From Zygnema cylindricum (lineage: Eukaryota; Streptophyta; Zygnematophyceae; Zygnematales; Zygnemataceae): 64,000 nt of DNA. The first letter of the stretch is position 1. Each line of letters begins with the position of its first letter. The position numbers and the translations under genes were made by a program. Location of the stretch: the NCBI GenBank assembly GCA_037447655.1, contig JBBHKE010003373.1, forward strand, positions 40,001 to 104,000, read 5' to 3'. This document shows, in pieces, positions 34,549 through 45,469 of the stretch. The notes beneath the pieces were generated by a model, which was given only the letters and a program-made list of their open reading frames with translations, made no database searches and was not told the DNA's origin.

Positions 34549-35582
34549 TTCTTGTCCAAAAGCTCCACTTTTCAAAATCACATTTTCTAAAAGTCTATTT
34601 TTTTAATATTAAATTATTAAAAATATAAATTTTATTTCATTAAAAAAATATTACCTTTCGTATCCGGTTTTTATTCTCGTTTTTGTCTTTCTATTTTCAT
34701 GCCTATTTACCTTTCATTTTCAGTTTTACTTCTCAGTTTTGTGTGATAAAATAAAGTTAAAGGAAAAAAATAAAAAAATTACATTTTTTTTAATGTAAAA
34801 TCTATCTTTTCATTTCTAGTTTTTTTTTCACCTTATTTTTGAGTTGGTTTTTTTCCTTTTGATTTGTCTTTATTTTTTTAGAAGCTTCATTCTATTTTCT
34901 CTCCATCATTGCTTTTGCTTTCAGTTTTGCCTTTGAAGAAAATACTATAAAAATAAATAAATTTATAAATTTTATTTTATAAAAAAAAAAACATTTTGTT
35001 TTTCTTTTTTGTTTTCTTCTTTCTTGCTTTTAATCTTTGTCTTCTTTCTTGCTGCCACTCTATTTCTGGTCTGCAGATTTAGGTCTGAATTTGTGTCAGA
35101 TTTTAGGGTTAATCTGTGAAATTAGGGTTAATCTGCGAAATTATGGTTTGGCCGCAGATTTAGGGTTTGGGCTGCAGATTTAGGGTTTGTACAGATTTAG
35201 GTTTTATTTTTTGGTATTCTTAACCCCTGGTCGGCATATTATTGTCCCTTGGTCGCAGGTTCCTTGGTTTTTGCAGCGTGGAATTAGGGTTTGTTAAACG
35301 GTTTTCCCTAATCCTACCCCCCTTCCAAGTTTATTTGCCTTTCCTCTCTTTGTTCCCGTATTTCTTTTCCTCTTTCTTTGGGTGTGGACATTCACAAGGT
35401 GAGGGCCCACGCGGTCCGGAGGAAATTCGGAGGAGACTCCTTTTGGAGGAAACTTTGGGAGCGGATTGTGGAGCGGATCCACACTTTGGCGCTCTGCAAA
35501 GCCCCAGCTGCGGCTCACCTTTGATAATCACCAGATTATTATAGGTGTTTTGTAAGTATTACGATGCCATGTGGGTGCAGAT

Positions 35583-35756
35583 GTTGATCGTTTAGAGGGT
35601 ACGTGAGCGGATTGGGACAGTCAGACCCAATTGTGTTGAGCATCTGCATTGTCCACGCTTTCCATGCTTGTTGATCGTTTAGAAGGTACGTGAGCGGATT
35701 GGGACAATCAGACCCAATTGTATTGAGCATTTGCATTTTCCACGCTTTCCATGCTT
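35583..35756. repeat. 87-bp tandem duplication
   Basis: 35583-35669 and 35670-35756 are direct copies (GTTGATCGTTTAGAGGGTAC ... CCACGCTTTCCATGCTT) with a few mismatches. They lie in the non-coding leader of the family 3 internal region (34549-36100), where no other gene is supported. Confidence 0.85.
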
Positions 35757-36119
35757 GCCATCTGGCCGTGAGTGGCCTTGTGTTTTACTTGTTGTATATT
35801 TCGCGTGGAATTTTCGGGTTAGATCTGGCTGTTGGTGGCCTTGGATAGAACTATTTTCTGCCTGTGGAGCTTTAGATCTACACCTCCGGGTGCTTGTTTA
35901 GCAATTTTCTCCTTTTATAGATCTGGCCCTTTGGCCTTGCCCACTCGTTTGCAGGGTAAAGGTTTCGGTAAAAGCGGTTTTTTGATTAGATCTGGCCATC
36001 GTGGCCCTGCTAAAGACTATTTGAGATTGTTGCCTGCGTGTTTGGTGTGGTTTCTCACTTGTTGCATTTCGTATAGATTGTGTTCATCATCTCGTCGTTT
36101 TGTTTCCCTCTTCGTTTTA

Positions 36120-36450
36120 TGCCCACCGATTGGAACAATTTTAATTTCCGTTCCGGGTCTACTCGTAGTGGTGTAGCTTTTTGCCCATCACCTGTAGACC
36201 AAATCGATCTAGCAAGTACATCTAATTTTCCTATAACTTCGGTTCCGGTATCAAGCATATCCTTTGTCCGTTTTGGACTCACGTCAGTCTCTTCTTTGTC
36301 CTCCGTCTCCTTTACGCTATCTGTAGAGGAAACCAGAGACAAGAGTCTCGAGGGATCCGACTCAGGTTCCCTCTCCTTTTGGTCTTCTCCTGGTCTAATT
36401 TTTGTCCCACCTCCGTATACGCTGGTCAATGACATGGCTTCCGCGGGCTA
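36120..36450 (+). pseudogene. Possible gag N-terminal frame of family 3
   Basis: An open frame MPTDWNNFNFRSGSTRSG..., serine-rich, ends in MASAG followed by TAA and then a G-run (GGAGCTAGGGGGGGGG, 36451-36468). The G-run resembles the polypurine tract at 40166. It could be the N-terminal gag region, or the 3' end of a second related element whose X-like module follows at 36470-36672. Not resolved. Confidence 0.3.
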
Positions 36451-36469
36451 AGGAGCTAGGGGGGGGGAA

Positions 36470-36672
36470 TAAATGGATCTCTCTCTCGGCTTCCCACTCA
36501 CCTTACACCTTTTATCTTTTCCACCTGTTATTTCTTTTTCACATTGTCATATTAATTTTTGCTTTGTATTAAAATTCTTTTGCTTGAGGATTTTCATTGC
36601 TCGTTTGTTCCACCTTTTCTGTACAGCTGGTTGGGTTGCATGTTTTTTGGTTTGATTAGAACATGCACGACA
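36470..36672 (+). repeat. X-like module (diverged)
   Basis: Follows a G-run just as module X does at 40183. It begins AATAAATGGATCTC (compare AATTATTGGGTCC) and ends with CATGCACGACAG like X. Confidence 0.4.
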
Positions 36673-36825
36673 GCGAATAGGCAAACGTTGTCGCATGTGT
36701 TAGAAGTTTTTTCAATTTTTGTGCGCGGAGTACCAAAAAATAAAACCTCACTGCACGTTTTAAGCATGTGGGTACTGTTTTCCGTGCGTTAATTTCCCTA
36801 CAGGGGCCTTCTCTCTCAAACTCAC
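36673..36825 (+). repeat. Fragment homologous to the foldback arm at 1112-1290
   Basis: CGAATAGG-AAACGTTGTCGCA, then GTGCGCGGAGTACCAAAAA, AAAACC-CACTGCACGTTT and a terminal CAGGGGCC match the foldback arm in the same order. Confidence 0.6.
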
Positions 36826-38721
36826 GTGTCCTTACACATACGACATAGGAAAAACATTATGCCCGCCATTCATGAGGTCCCTTGGCAATACGCCGTGGCA
36901 GCCCTAGCAACAGTTTCGGCTAGGCCAGGAATGACTATTCCACTACGTGACCCACTATCGGTCATGTTCGACCTCCTTCAAGAGGAAGATCGGATGCAGA
37001 ATCCGGATCAAGTGAAGGAGTTAATGAAATTCAAACGTAGGCCGGGTGAGATTGCCCTTGCTTTACGAGCTTGAATGGAAACCCTTCGAGGAGCCTTACC
37101 GGTCCTTATGTCCGATGCGTAGGTTGTCCAGAAATTTGTGGGATAGTTTCCTCCTCAATCGAAAATATTCAGTAGACACATCTCAGTCAAACCTACGAGC
37201 TGAAATTTACCTTTAAGCAAGCGGGTGAATGTGCGGTTAGGTATGAGATGTAATCGTCGTGGTGGGATGCTCATGAAAATCACGAATCTCAAGTAAACCA
37301 ATTTGACCAATCCCCACCACCTCCGAGGAACCCGTGGCCTTCTAATATGCCTCCAAAGACGCCGACCATGGGAAACCCGCCATTTAAATCCGGAGACCGA
37401 TTATGTTTCCGATGTGGAAACACAGGGCATGATGCCCGCATGTGCTCAGACAAGTCGGCCACATGCACCCATTGCTAGCAGAAGGGACATTACGACCACC
37501 ACTGCCATGTTAAGGACCCTAATTTTTTGTATCAGAATCAGATTCAGAACGGTGGAATCCTTGCTCGTTCTGCCAAGCCGGTCACTTCTCCTACAAAGAC
37601 TGAGAGAGAGGCAACTACGCCTAAGATCTCTCAACGAGAGAGGGAAAAGGCCGAGTTACAAGTCATGATGGCCGCCATGATGAAGGAGCAATTTGCTGCC
37701 TTCATGGCCGAAATGAAACCCCAATTCACGCGGATGGCGAGGACAGTCGTCCACATGCCATCGTTGGCCTGCCAAATCCTCCGGAGTTCTACTCTCCAAC
37801 AACGGGTAGCTACTTTTGATAAGGGCTCGCTTGATCAAAATCGGGACGGTAAATTCTCGAATTCTCGTCTTCCACTTTCTTTCGAGAAAGAATCTCTCTC
37901 ACCCATACCAGACACAACTTCCTCCATTGTGGCTGAAGCTCTCACCATTCATGATAGTACCATACATGATGCACATCAAGTCAAGGAACAGCTAAGGATC
38001 CTTTCTACCATGATTGATGAAGCCCCCAGGGCCTCTCCCTTTTCTAATAAGGTTCCCAAAGCCTCTCCCCTTGTTGATGAGTTCGCTGCAGCCGCCGCTT
38101 TAAGGGCGTTGCAGCAAAAGCGTAGTCTTTCAGTTATTCAGCCGGTTACCGTGGATGAGCGCCGTGACCTTGATCCTCACATCAGTTTCTTGGACAATAC
38201 GAAAAAGTTCTTCTCCGTTAATGGTGTTGCTCCTTCTCTCGATCTCATGGACACCAGAGCCAAACCTGTGATCCTTAGATCCGGATTTGCGCTCATGCTT
38301 AGTTTGACAGCAGACAAGCTCCAAGCCACGTCCACGCGGCTTCTCACTTCACCCGGTATCACGGAGCCAGTGCTTAGAACTACCAAAGACGCACTAGTGT
38401 TTCAGTTTCATAGCGGAACTGAGAGTGAGTCCATGGAGGTTTCTGTCCGAGCATTGGTCACCAAATACAACGACTACGAATGCTTAGTGGGACAAGATGT
38501 TATCTTCCAAATCGGTGGGGGAGTAGATATGCATTATCAGACCTTCTCCTACCGTCCCTCTTATTATCCGGGACGCAAAATCTGCCTCCTTCTTGTCTCG
38601 GCTCGCAAACTGTTGCCCACCATGGCACATTTGGCTTATGCTCTCCCTGCATTTTCCAGTATTGACCATAGGGAAGACAATTACGACTCTCTTTTCCAAG
38701 AAAGGATCCTTCCAACCACCC
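36826..38721 (+). pseudogene. Family 3 gag with two zinc knuckles fused to aspartic protease
   Basis: 36826-37074 is an open gag-like segment. From about 37380 one frame carries CFRCGNTGHDARMC and a second knuckle, CTHC-stop-QKGHYDHHC (TAG at about 37476), both C-x2-C-x4-H-x4-C. It then runs open to 38721. At 38247-38285 lies LMDTRAKPVILRSG, the retropepsin D-T-G-A motif with Gly changed to Arg (GGA to AGA). Downstream residues (LVGQDVIFQIGGG) fit the second half of a retropepsin. The frame is cut by solo LTR copy h and resumes at 39884. No RT follows. Decayed by one in-frame stop and the active-site change. Confidence 0.65.
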
Positions 38722-39883
38722 TGTTGATATTTGAGTATTTTCTAGGTCTGTATTATAATAGGAAAAATGTAGAGGCGGTCTACCTCTAACTCCCTTCACC
38801 AAGCCCCCACACTTGTTGTAGTCACTGAAGGCTGGGTAGGGTGATAGAGCCATGGCTGCCTAAAGCCTTATAGCAGACAGTTAGCAGAAAATAGATGGGT
38901 TTACTAAAACTATTGACGGACCCAGGAATTGATCCTGGTACCTGCTGTCCGTCAATGTAGCCGTTAGCTTTGTCCGTTTAGTCTGGGACTAGTGCTAGGA
39001 CATATAGGGTTTAATAATTATATAAATACGTACGCGTAGACGAATTCATTTAACGGCGCAAAATGATCCTTAGTACATAGAAACAGTTTAGTGTAAAATG
39101 GTTTACGCGAAACTAATACCGCGCATTTGTTTCGACGGCGAAACAAATACCGCGCACTTATTTTCAACGGGTAAGAATGGATACCAGATTTAATCGATGG
39201 CCGTGGTGCTAGCCGAGATTTCGGAATGGCCGCCTTGGCGTTTTCTGAGGCCGCCACTCCGGATGACACGTGAAATGCGCTGGAGGATTGCGGAATCTCC
39301 GGAGCGCAAGATAACAAGTTTGGATGTGACATTTGTCACTCGTATGGTCTTGTCGTACAATTTCCGTACAGAAAGTACTACGGCGCCTGTACTTTTATGT
39401 ACGGTACAGTCCTGTGATTGGCGCCGTACTTCAGTAGAAGGGGTTTAGAGAGGGACTAGAACTTAGAATATTTCTGGTAGGTAGATGCCTCTCCCAGAGA
39501 GCACCTTGTATAAATGGCAAACTTTGGCCAGCCATAACTATCAATTCAGTTGACCAATTTCAGTGATTCTTGTTGCTGCGGACTCAGGGGAGTCCACGCT
39601 ACACAGGGGTGTAGTCGGTCAGAGTTTTTGCCTGCCTGGGTGGCTGCATTTCTAAGGGAAAGTCAAAGTGGGGGAATGTGTCCAAATCTCATATTCTAAC
39701 TTTCCATTTTGTGGTGAACTGAGCACACAGAAAGTCTAACTTCACAGGGATGAAGCTTTAACGGGTTTCTAATTGTCAAGGGGTCAATCATCTGGGTTTA
39801 TAGCAAGTTGGAGTCGGCACTATCTAGATTAGCTTCCTTTGGACCTGCGAATTGTGTGTGGCAATGGAGCCCATAGAATTTCA
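38722..39883 (+). mobile_element. Solo LTR, family 1 (copy h), target duplication CACCC
   Basis: 1162 bp, TGTTGATATTTGAG...ATAGAATTTCA, flanked by CACCC at 38717-38721 and 39884-39888. It contains the antisense B-box module (near 38910-38945), the GTAC cluster (39350-39430), TTGTATAAATGG at 39509 and CAATGGAGCCC before the end. It splits the family 3 gag-protease frame; removal rejoins it. Confidence 0.9.
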
Positions 39884-40165
39884 CACCCCAACTTTGCGAG
39901 ATAGTTTCAGTGAGCCCGGTTTTCTCATCGACTCGCATAATCTCTTGGTTACCATCCACACAAGGTCTCTCCACACATTCTCCATGTGGTGGACAACGAT
40001 ACTAACGGGATGTTGAGTTTGCAAAGGGTTTATACATGTACAAGTGGTGATGAAGGGTTCCACATGGAGTGCCTCTCTTCTCAATTATCTTTAAACCTTG
40101 CTGATCATTGCTGCCTCTATATCTGTTTCGAGCCCTTAGCTATGTTGACTAGCTCCTCTACAGGC
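39884..40165 (+). pseudogene. Family 3 polyprotein 3' end
   Basis: Continues the frame broken at 38721 (SEPGFLIDSHNLLVTIHTRS, FSMWWTTILTG, then TGA at about 40012 and later stops). Only about 280 bp separate the protease region from the polypurine tract, so RT and integrase are absent from this element. Confidence 0.5.
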
Positions 40166-40183
40166 TAAGGAGTTGGGGGGGGG
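40166..40183 (+). other. Polypurine tract of family 3
   Basis: TAAGGAGTTGGGGGGGGGG immediately upstream of module X. It is the expected primer for plus-strand DNA and so places the LTR start at about 40184. Confidence 0.55.
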
Positions 40184-40417
40184 AATTATTGGGTCCACTC
40201 ACTGTAGGGGAGTATTTTTCCCCTTCTCTCTTTCCACTTCACTCTAGGGGAGTATTCTTCCCCTTCTCTCTTTGGGTCATTTTCGCCTTTATTCGTTCTC
40301 ATGGTGTATACATTTTTTTGAATTTTCATATTTAAGTTTGTTAGTATATATGTTAGTGAGCATGACTTTGCTGGTTGTGATGCATCTTCGCGTCCTTTTC
40401 GCTCATGCACGACAGCT
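40183..40417 (+). repeat. Module X, first copy
   Basis: GAATTATTGGGTCCACTCAC ... CATGCACGACAGCT, 235 bp. Direct repeat of 41528-41762 and of 44902-45136. It contains two GGGGAGTATT(T/C)TTCCCC units, each a near palindrome. Confidence 0.8.
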
Positions 40418-41527
40418 GTAATGCCGCATCATATCGATAGGTCTCGCGCAGGATACCATGCCCGCACGCGCGATATTCGGCATGCTCGCACGATGTTACG
40501 CACACACGTGCAATATTTCTCATGCACGTACGGTTTAAGGCACTCGCGCGCGGTTTTATGCATACACGCGTGATTTTAGGCATACATGCACGATGTTGGC
40601 ATGTATGGATAATTTTTGTTTGCACGTGCGATTTCACGACGGTTCATCTATTTATATGTTTTGGTGAAAAGTACTAATTTTGTGTTAGACGTTTCGTTTT
40701 GTGCGCAGTTATACACTTTTCCAACATTTCGTGCGATACCTTTTATTTCGTGCGTAGGTACTACCATTTCGAAGTATGGACGTGGAGTATCGTTTAGAGG
40801 CGAATCGCGATTTCTGGGCGACGCTTCGATGCACCATTTATTTATTTATGTAAGTCGCGAACCCATGTAGGTTCGCGCGCACATGTAGTTAGGGAGGGTT
40901 TTTACCCTCGGACGGTGGATTTTGTCAAGCGTACGGCAGACGATGTTGGCCGCCTATTGGCCAACATCTTAATCAGTTTCATGCATGTAAAGTAGATTAG
41001 ACGTAGGCTAATTTTGCTTAGGCCTAGCGTAGCTCTTACTTAGCCCAATTCTCAGACTTAGAGAATTTAACTTTTGGACAAGAATATTCTCTTGGCGGCT
41101 GAGCTTCTCTTTTGCTCACTCTCACCGATTGCCCACGTGTCTTTATTCTCCTTGCTAGCTAGCTGTAGAGGCTAGAGAGAGTAAGATTATTCTCCTTGTT
41201 TTTGTGCCCTCGTTTTTAATCCACACGGCCTAAGGCCACTTCCGGAAGGTTTCCCTCCAAGTTTGTCATTTGGTGGAAGTGTGAGATTGGAGATCGTGAG
41301 GGAGCACATCTGGACCTTGCTGTGCCTTCCTCGGGGAGCTTGACGGTTGGGTTGCGTGTGTGTCTTGTTTGTATTTCGGTTGGCTTGAAAGAAGTGTATT
41401 TTTGATCGGATATGGATTTTCCCTTGTTCTGGTTGGAATATTTCTTGCTTTGCTGTCGTAACGAGATAACTCTTGTAGAGAATATGATAAAGACCAGAGA
41501 GCCTAGTGGCTACCTCTTGGCTTAGCA
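40418..41527 (+). repeat. Module Y, second copy
   Basis: Same ends as 33374-34548 with a shorter minisatellite (40450-40640). Ends GGCTTAGCA and abuts the second X. Confidence 0.8.
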
Positions 41528-41772
41528 GAAATATTGGGTCCACTCACTATAGGGGAGTATTCTTCCCCTTCTCTCTTTCCACTTCACTCTAGGGGAGTAT
41601 TTTTCCCCTTCTCTCTTTGGGTCATTTTAACCTTTATTCTCTCTCATGGTGTATATATATTTTTGACTTTTCATATTTAAGTTTGTTGGTATATATGTTT
41701 GTGAGCATGACTTTGCTGGTTGTGATGCATCTTCGCTTGCTTGTTGCTCATGCACGACAGCTCAAAGTTTCA

Positions 41773-42022
41773 ATAGGAAGAAGAGGCGTCTCCTTCTCTT
41801 TCCCCTTTTTGGACGCATTGTTGTCCCCATCATTTGCCTCCTTGGTCGTAGCAGATGTTGATGCAGAAAACCTTATTCCACCAAACCTTGGTGGAGTTCC
41901 CTGAGGTGGACATTTACTTGTCCACTGACAATACCCCAGTGTCCTTTTCTGCACAAAGCCCTTGTCATCATGGCTTCCCAATAGATGAACCCAAATCCAT
42001 TGAAGGTGGGTACCCTAGAGGG
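41773..42022 (-). pseudogene. Copia-2 gag N-terminal part (duplication copy A)
   Basis: Minus strand gives RVPTFNGFGFIYWEAMMTRAL, like the N-terminus of Copia-4 gag (RVPIFNGQKYAYWAAMVEYS). A later frame then ends in KEKETPLLPI, which joins in frame to 32247 when the insertion with target duplication ATAGG is removed. Confidence 0.7.
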
Positions 42023-42035
42023 TGGGCCCATAACC
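42023..42035 (-). other. Half-tRNA iMet primer-binding site of Copia-2 (copy A)
   Basis: Reverse complement GGTTATGGGCCCA, abutting the LTR end TGCA (plus-strand TGCA at 42036). Same site as in the family 2 element. Confidence 0.7.
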
Positions 42036-42095
42036 TGCAATTCTATATCCTCCATTGGACAACAGAATTTAGGAATCCTCTAGGTAATTTTTAAC

Positions 42096-42587
42096 TGTAA
42101 CAGGGTTACAAGGTTGAGTACTAAGTGGCTAGAAACTAGGCTGCTATAGTTGCGGTTGCAGTGCAGCGCAGCTGCGATTCCAGATCAGCGCAACATAGCT
42201 GTATAGCAACTTAGTAGAATAGCGTAGCGCAGCATAGCAACGCAGCTTGGCAGTATAGCAACGCCGCAGAATGTAGAGTTAAGTGTATAGTTCTAGAAGG
42301 ATACCTTGGATAGATCTCGGTTGACCGCGAAGGTCCACGTGTACATTTGTACAGTATTGGGTTGACTAGCAGCTAGTTAGTTCAAATAGTGGGACAGACG
42401 TAGTAGGAGAGAGACTCTTTGAGTAGACCTTCACAGCGAGCGCTGAATCTTGTAATCCTCTCTTGAGTAATAAAGCGCAATCTTGTCTGTCATTGTTGTG
42501 TGCGCCTGTTGTTACGCGAAGACCCTTGGGACTTTCCGTTGTGCATTGTGGTATATTGTTGTGCCTATATTTCTTGTCCCTTTTACA
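42096..42587 (+). repeat. Chromovirus 5' LTR (duplication copy A)
   Basis: 492 bp, TGTAACAGGG...TCCCTTTTACA, followed after one base by TGGTATCAGAGC (42589-42600), the iMet 3'-end primer site. GCAGC/ATAGCAAC-rich repeats occupy 42150-42265. Confidence 0.85.
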
Positions 42588-42600
42588 CTGGTATCAGAGC

Positions 42601-43460
42601 TTTTTCCCGTGACTCGACAGCATGGACAAACACGGCTTGTCCACTACGGAAATGTTAGCGCAAGTTCTCATGAGTTAGAAAACGTTAGATTACAGAACGC
42701 GAAGCTGAGCAACACCGTCGCAACTTTGGAATCTCGTCTTGGTGAGCGACCTCATGGAGGCATGGAGAGGGACTACAAGAGACCGAAATTACGACTTCCC
42801 GACGAGTTCAACCTTGCAAGACACAAGAACCTAGACACGTGGCTATTCTGTGTTGCGAATTATCTCGAGAATTTTCCTAGCCTGGCGCACCGTGAGAAGA
42901 TTCACTACGCGGGTGGTTTTCTTAAGGGGGCAGCGGGTGCATGGTGGAGGTCATTGGTGGAGAATGATGAGATACCAACCGTTTGGGCTCCTTCGTTCAA
43001 TTCTTCCGTGACGCTTGGCAGCCTGTCAATACGGTTAAGGTTGCAAGAGATAAAATCGTAGTGTTGAGGCAACGAACTTCGGTGTTGGAGTTTTCACAAC
43101 GGTTTTTGGAGTGCAAGGTTCAAATACCTAGGATGACAGAGGATGAAGCTATGGATCTCTACGTGAAGGGGCTCAAATCCTCCATTCGTAGGGATGTGGA
43201 TTAATGGATCGCTCGGGAAAGCACAACTCCTAGTCTCTCAACAATCATTTAGTTTGCTGAGCGCACTGATTCAGTCGACTTTGTCAAGCGCGTGTGCATC
43301 TTCGGCACATTTGCACTCCCAAGAGTTCCGGGGCTTCATTCCATTTTGTACGGACTCTAGCGTACGGAGAAGGAAGAGGACAATCAGCAGGATCAGATCT
43401 TTTTATTTTCATCCCGGAACACTACGCAATTTAGTTCACCTTAAACGAAGGTCGAACTGA
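42601..43460 (+). pseudogene. Chromovirus gag (duplication copy A)
   Basis: Codes for a capsid segment (LRLPDEFNLARHKNLDTWL, YAGGFLKGAAGAWWRSL, RFLECKVQIPRMTEDEAMDLYVKGL) with a frameshift near 42995. After RRDVD come a TAA and, 16 codons on, a TAG. Both lie at the same places in copy B, so the decay preceded the duplication. Confidence 0.8.
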
Positions 43461-44066
43461 GGAGTTAGTCCGGTGCAAAGTGTGTGATCCATTACAGTGT
43501 GTGTTCTATGTAGCTCTAGTAGAGGGATACCTTAGAGAATGACACGTAACAATTGGGATTATCCCGTAGATCTTATTACTAGCTGTCAGTATGATGTTAG
43601 TTCAGGCCCAACCACCGGGCAAAGCATTAATGACGTTGGGACATAGTTAGGCGGTTTCACGTCGAGTCAGAACTTTGTTTCATTTTTTCTGTGATAGAAG
43701 GACCCTCGGCCGCTAATCCAGCCGAGACCAGCTGTCTAATTTTTAGCCTTGAGTGTAGTACAGTCTGTTTTGTCTTATGTCCGTACGATAACAATTGCTG
43801 GCCGCTGATTGGCTTGTCACATTGCTTTGACTTTGGAACTTGCAGTAGGACAAACTCTGGTTGTATAAGGCACTTGGGGCCGAAAAAGATAGGTTGCTTT
43901 TTCAGTACTGTCTTCTGAGAAAACCCCCATAGAATTAAATCAATCATTTTGTTGGAGAACGGTTTCATTGTGTCGTTGACTCTATTGCCATCTTTCTTTT
44001 GGATTGTCTTTTGTGGAGACCGTAGCACGGGTGGGTAGTTGGCACTATCTCCTCTTTGGGCGGTTT

Positions 44067-44400
44067 CTGTTGTTTTTGGAAGATTCAGTTTCGCATATGC
44101 GTGCGTGTATTTGCTTGCTTACGTAATTACCGGAGTTAATGTGGAGGTTTGAACGGATTTGCGGATTGGGGGTTTATTGCACGAGTAAATGTTTGGAGGT
44201 GTAATTGAGGCCATTAATGCATTCGTTCGTTTATGTGCGTGCGTATACGCTTTGACTTAGAAGGTTTTTGTTGTCTTTGGCGGGTTTCTCCTCTATCACG
44301 GTTGATGGGTGGGCACGATGCCAGAGGTGTTTTCTGTTAGGTTTTCTTTCTACCGTTATCTCAGTTGCTGTGTTACTTTGGCAAGAGGTTGTTTTACTAA
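44067..44400 (+). repeat. Family-2-like LTR start, cut by the gap
   Basis: TGTTGTTTTTGGAAGATTCAG, then GTGCGTGCG-type repeats and GGAGGTTTGAACGGATTTG, GGATTGGGG as in the family 2 LTR, but clearly diverged. Ends at the assembly gap. Confidence 0.5.
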
Positions 44401-44410
44401 NNNNNNNNNN
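44401..44410. other. Assembly gap (10 N)
   Basis: Ten unknown bases; true size unknown. It separates the two copies of the 3.37-kb duplication. Confidence 1.
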
Positions 44411-45146
44411 TAATTAGCCCAATTCTCAGACTTAGAGAATTTAACTTTTGGACAAGAATATTCTCTTGGCGGCTGAGCTTCTCTTTTGCTCACTCTCACC
44501 GATTGCCCACGTGTCTTTATTCTCCTTGCTAGCTAGCTGTAGAGGCTAGAGAGAGTAAGATTATTCTCCTTGTTTTTGTGCCCTCGTTTTTAATCCACAC
44601 GGCCTAAGGCCACTTCCGGAAGGTTTCCCTCCAAGTTTGTCATTTGGTGGAAGTGTGAGATTGGAGATCGTGAGGGAGCACATCTGGACCTTGCTGTGCC
44701 TTCCTCGGGGAGCTTGACGGTTGGGTTGCGTGTGTGTCTTGTTTGTATTTCGGTTGGCTTGAAAGAAGTGTATTTTTGATCGGATATGGATTTTCCCTTG
44801 TTCTGGTTGGAATATTTCTTGCTTTGCTGTCGTAACGAGATAACTCTTGTAGAGAATATGATAAAGACCAGAGAGCCTAGTGGCTACCTCTTGGCTTAGC
44901 AGAAATATTGGGTCCACTCACTATAGGGGAGTATTCTTCCCCTTCTCTCTTTCCACTTCACTCTAGGGGAGTATTTTTCCCCTTCTCTCTTTGGGTCATT
45001 TTAACCTTTATTCTCTCTCATGGTGTATATATATTTTTGACTTTTCATATTTAAGTTTGTTGGTATATATGTTTGTGAGCATGACTTTGCTGGTTGTGAT
45101 GCATCTTCGCTTGCTTGTTGCTCATGCACGACAGCTCAAAGTTTCA

Positions 45147-45396
45147 ATAGGAAGAAGAGGCGTCTCCTTCTCTTTCCCCTTTTTGGACGCATTGTTGTCC
45201 CCATCATTTGCCTCCTTGGTCGTAGCAGATGTTGATGCAGAAAACCTTATTCCACCAAACCTTGGTGGAGTTCCTTGAGGTGGATATTTACTTGTCCACT
45301 GACAATACCCCAATGTCCTTTTTTGCACAAAGCCCTTGTCATCATGGCTTCCTAATAGATGAACCCAAATCCATTGAAGGTGGGCACCCTAGATGG
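45147..45396 (-). pseudogene. Copia-2 gag N-terminal part (copy B)
   Basis: Same as 41773-42022 with several C/T and G/A differences, including Trp to stop (TGG to TAG) in the FIYWEAM motif. Confidence 0.65.
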
Positions 45397-45409
45397 TGGG
45401 CCCATAACC
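45397..45409 (-). other. Half-tRNA iMet primer-binding site of Copia-2 (copy B)
   Basis: Reverse complement GGTTATGGGCCCA; the match to the iMet anticodon arm extends through ACCA. It abuts the 5' LTR end at 45410. Confidence 0.75.
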
Positions 45410-45469
45410 TGCTATTCTGTATCCTCCATTAGACAACAGAATTTAGGAAGCCTCTAGGTAATTTTTAAC
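45410..45469 (-). repeat. Copia-2 5' LTR, downstream 60 bp
   Basis: Minus strand end of the LTR (…CTAATGGAGGATACAGAATAGCA). Split from 54171-55112 by the chromovirus; TTAAC is duplicated at 45465-45469 and 54171-54175. Confidence 0.8.

Larger units (their letters stand above)
33374..41762 (+). mobile_element. Family 3 gag-protease LTR element, apparently circularly permuted (Y-internal-X-Y-X)
   Basis: Order: module Y (33374-34548), internal region with gag and protease (34549-40165), polypurine tract (40166-40183), module X (40183-40417), a second Y (40418-41527), a second X (41528-41762). X follows the polypurine tract, so the LTR should read X-Y; a normal element would be X-Y-internal-X-Y. 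The observed order fits an X/Y-opened circle. At both ends GCT (33371-33373 and 41760-41762) is shared with the host LTR. No RT or integrase is present. LTR ends are not the usual TG...CA at X, so the model is tentative. Confidence 0.5.
41040..44066. repeat. Segmental duplication, copy A
   Basis: Corresponds to 44414-47441 at a constant offset of 3374 bp over most of its length (for example LTR starts at 42096 and 45470). It covers the end of Y, X, LTR copy g's last 10 bp, Copia-2 gag start, primer site, LTR start, and the 5' end of the chromovirus. At 44067 it switches to unrelated sequence; the ten-N gap follows at 44401. Confidence 0.9.
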
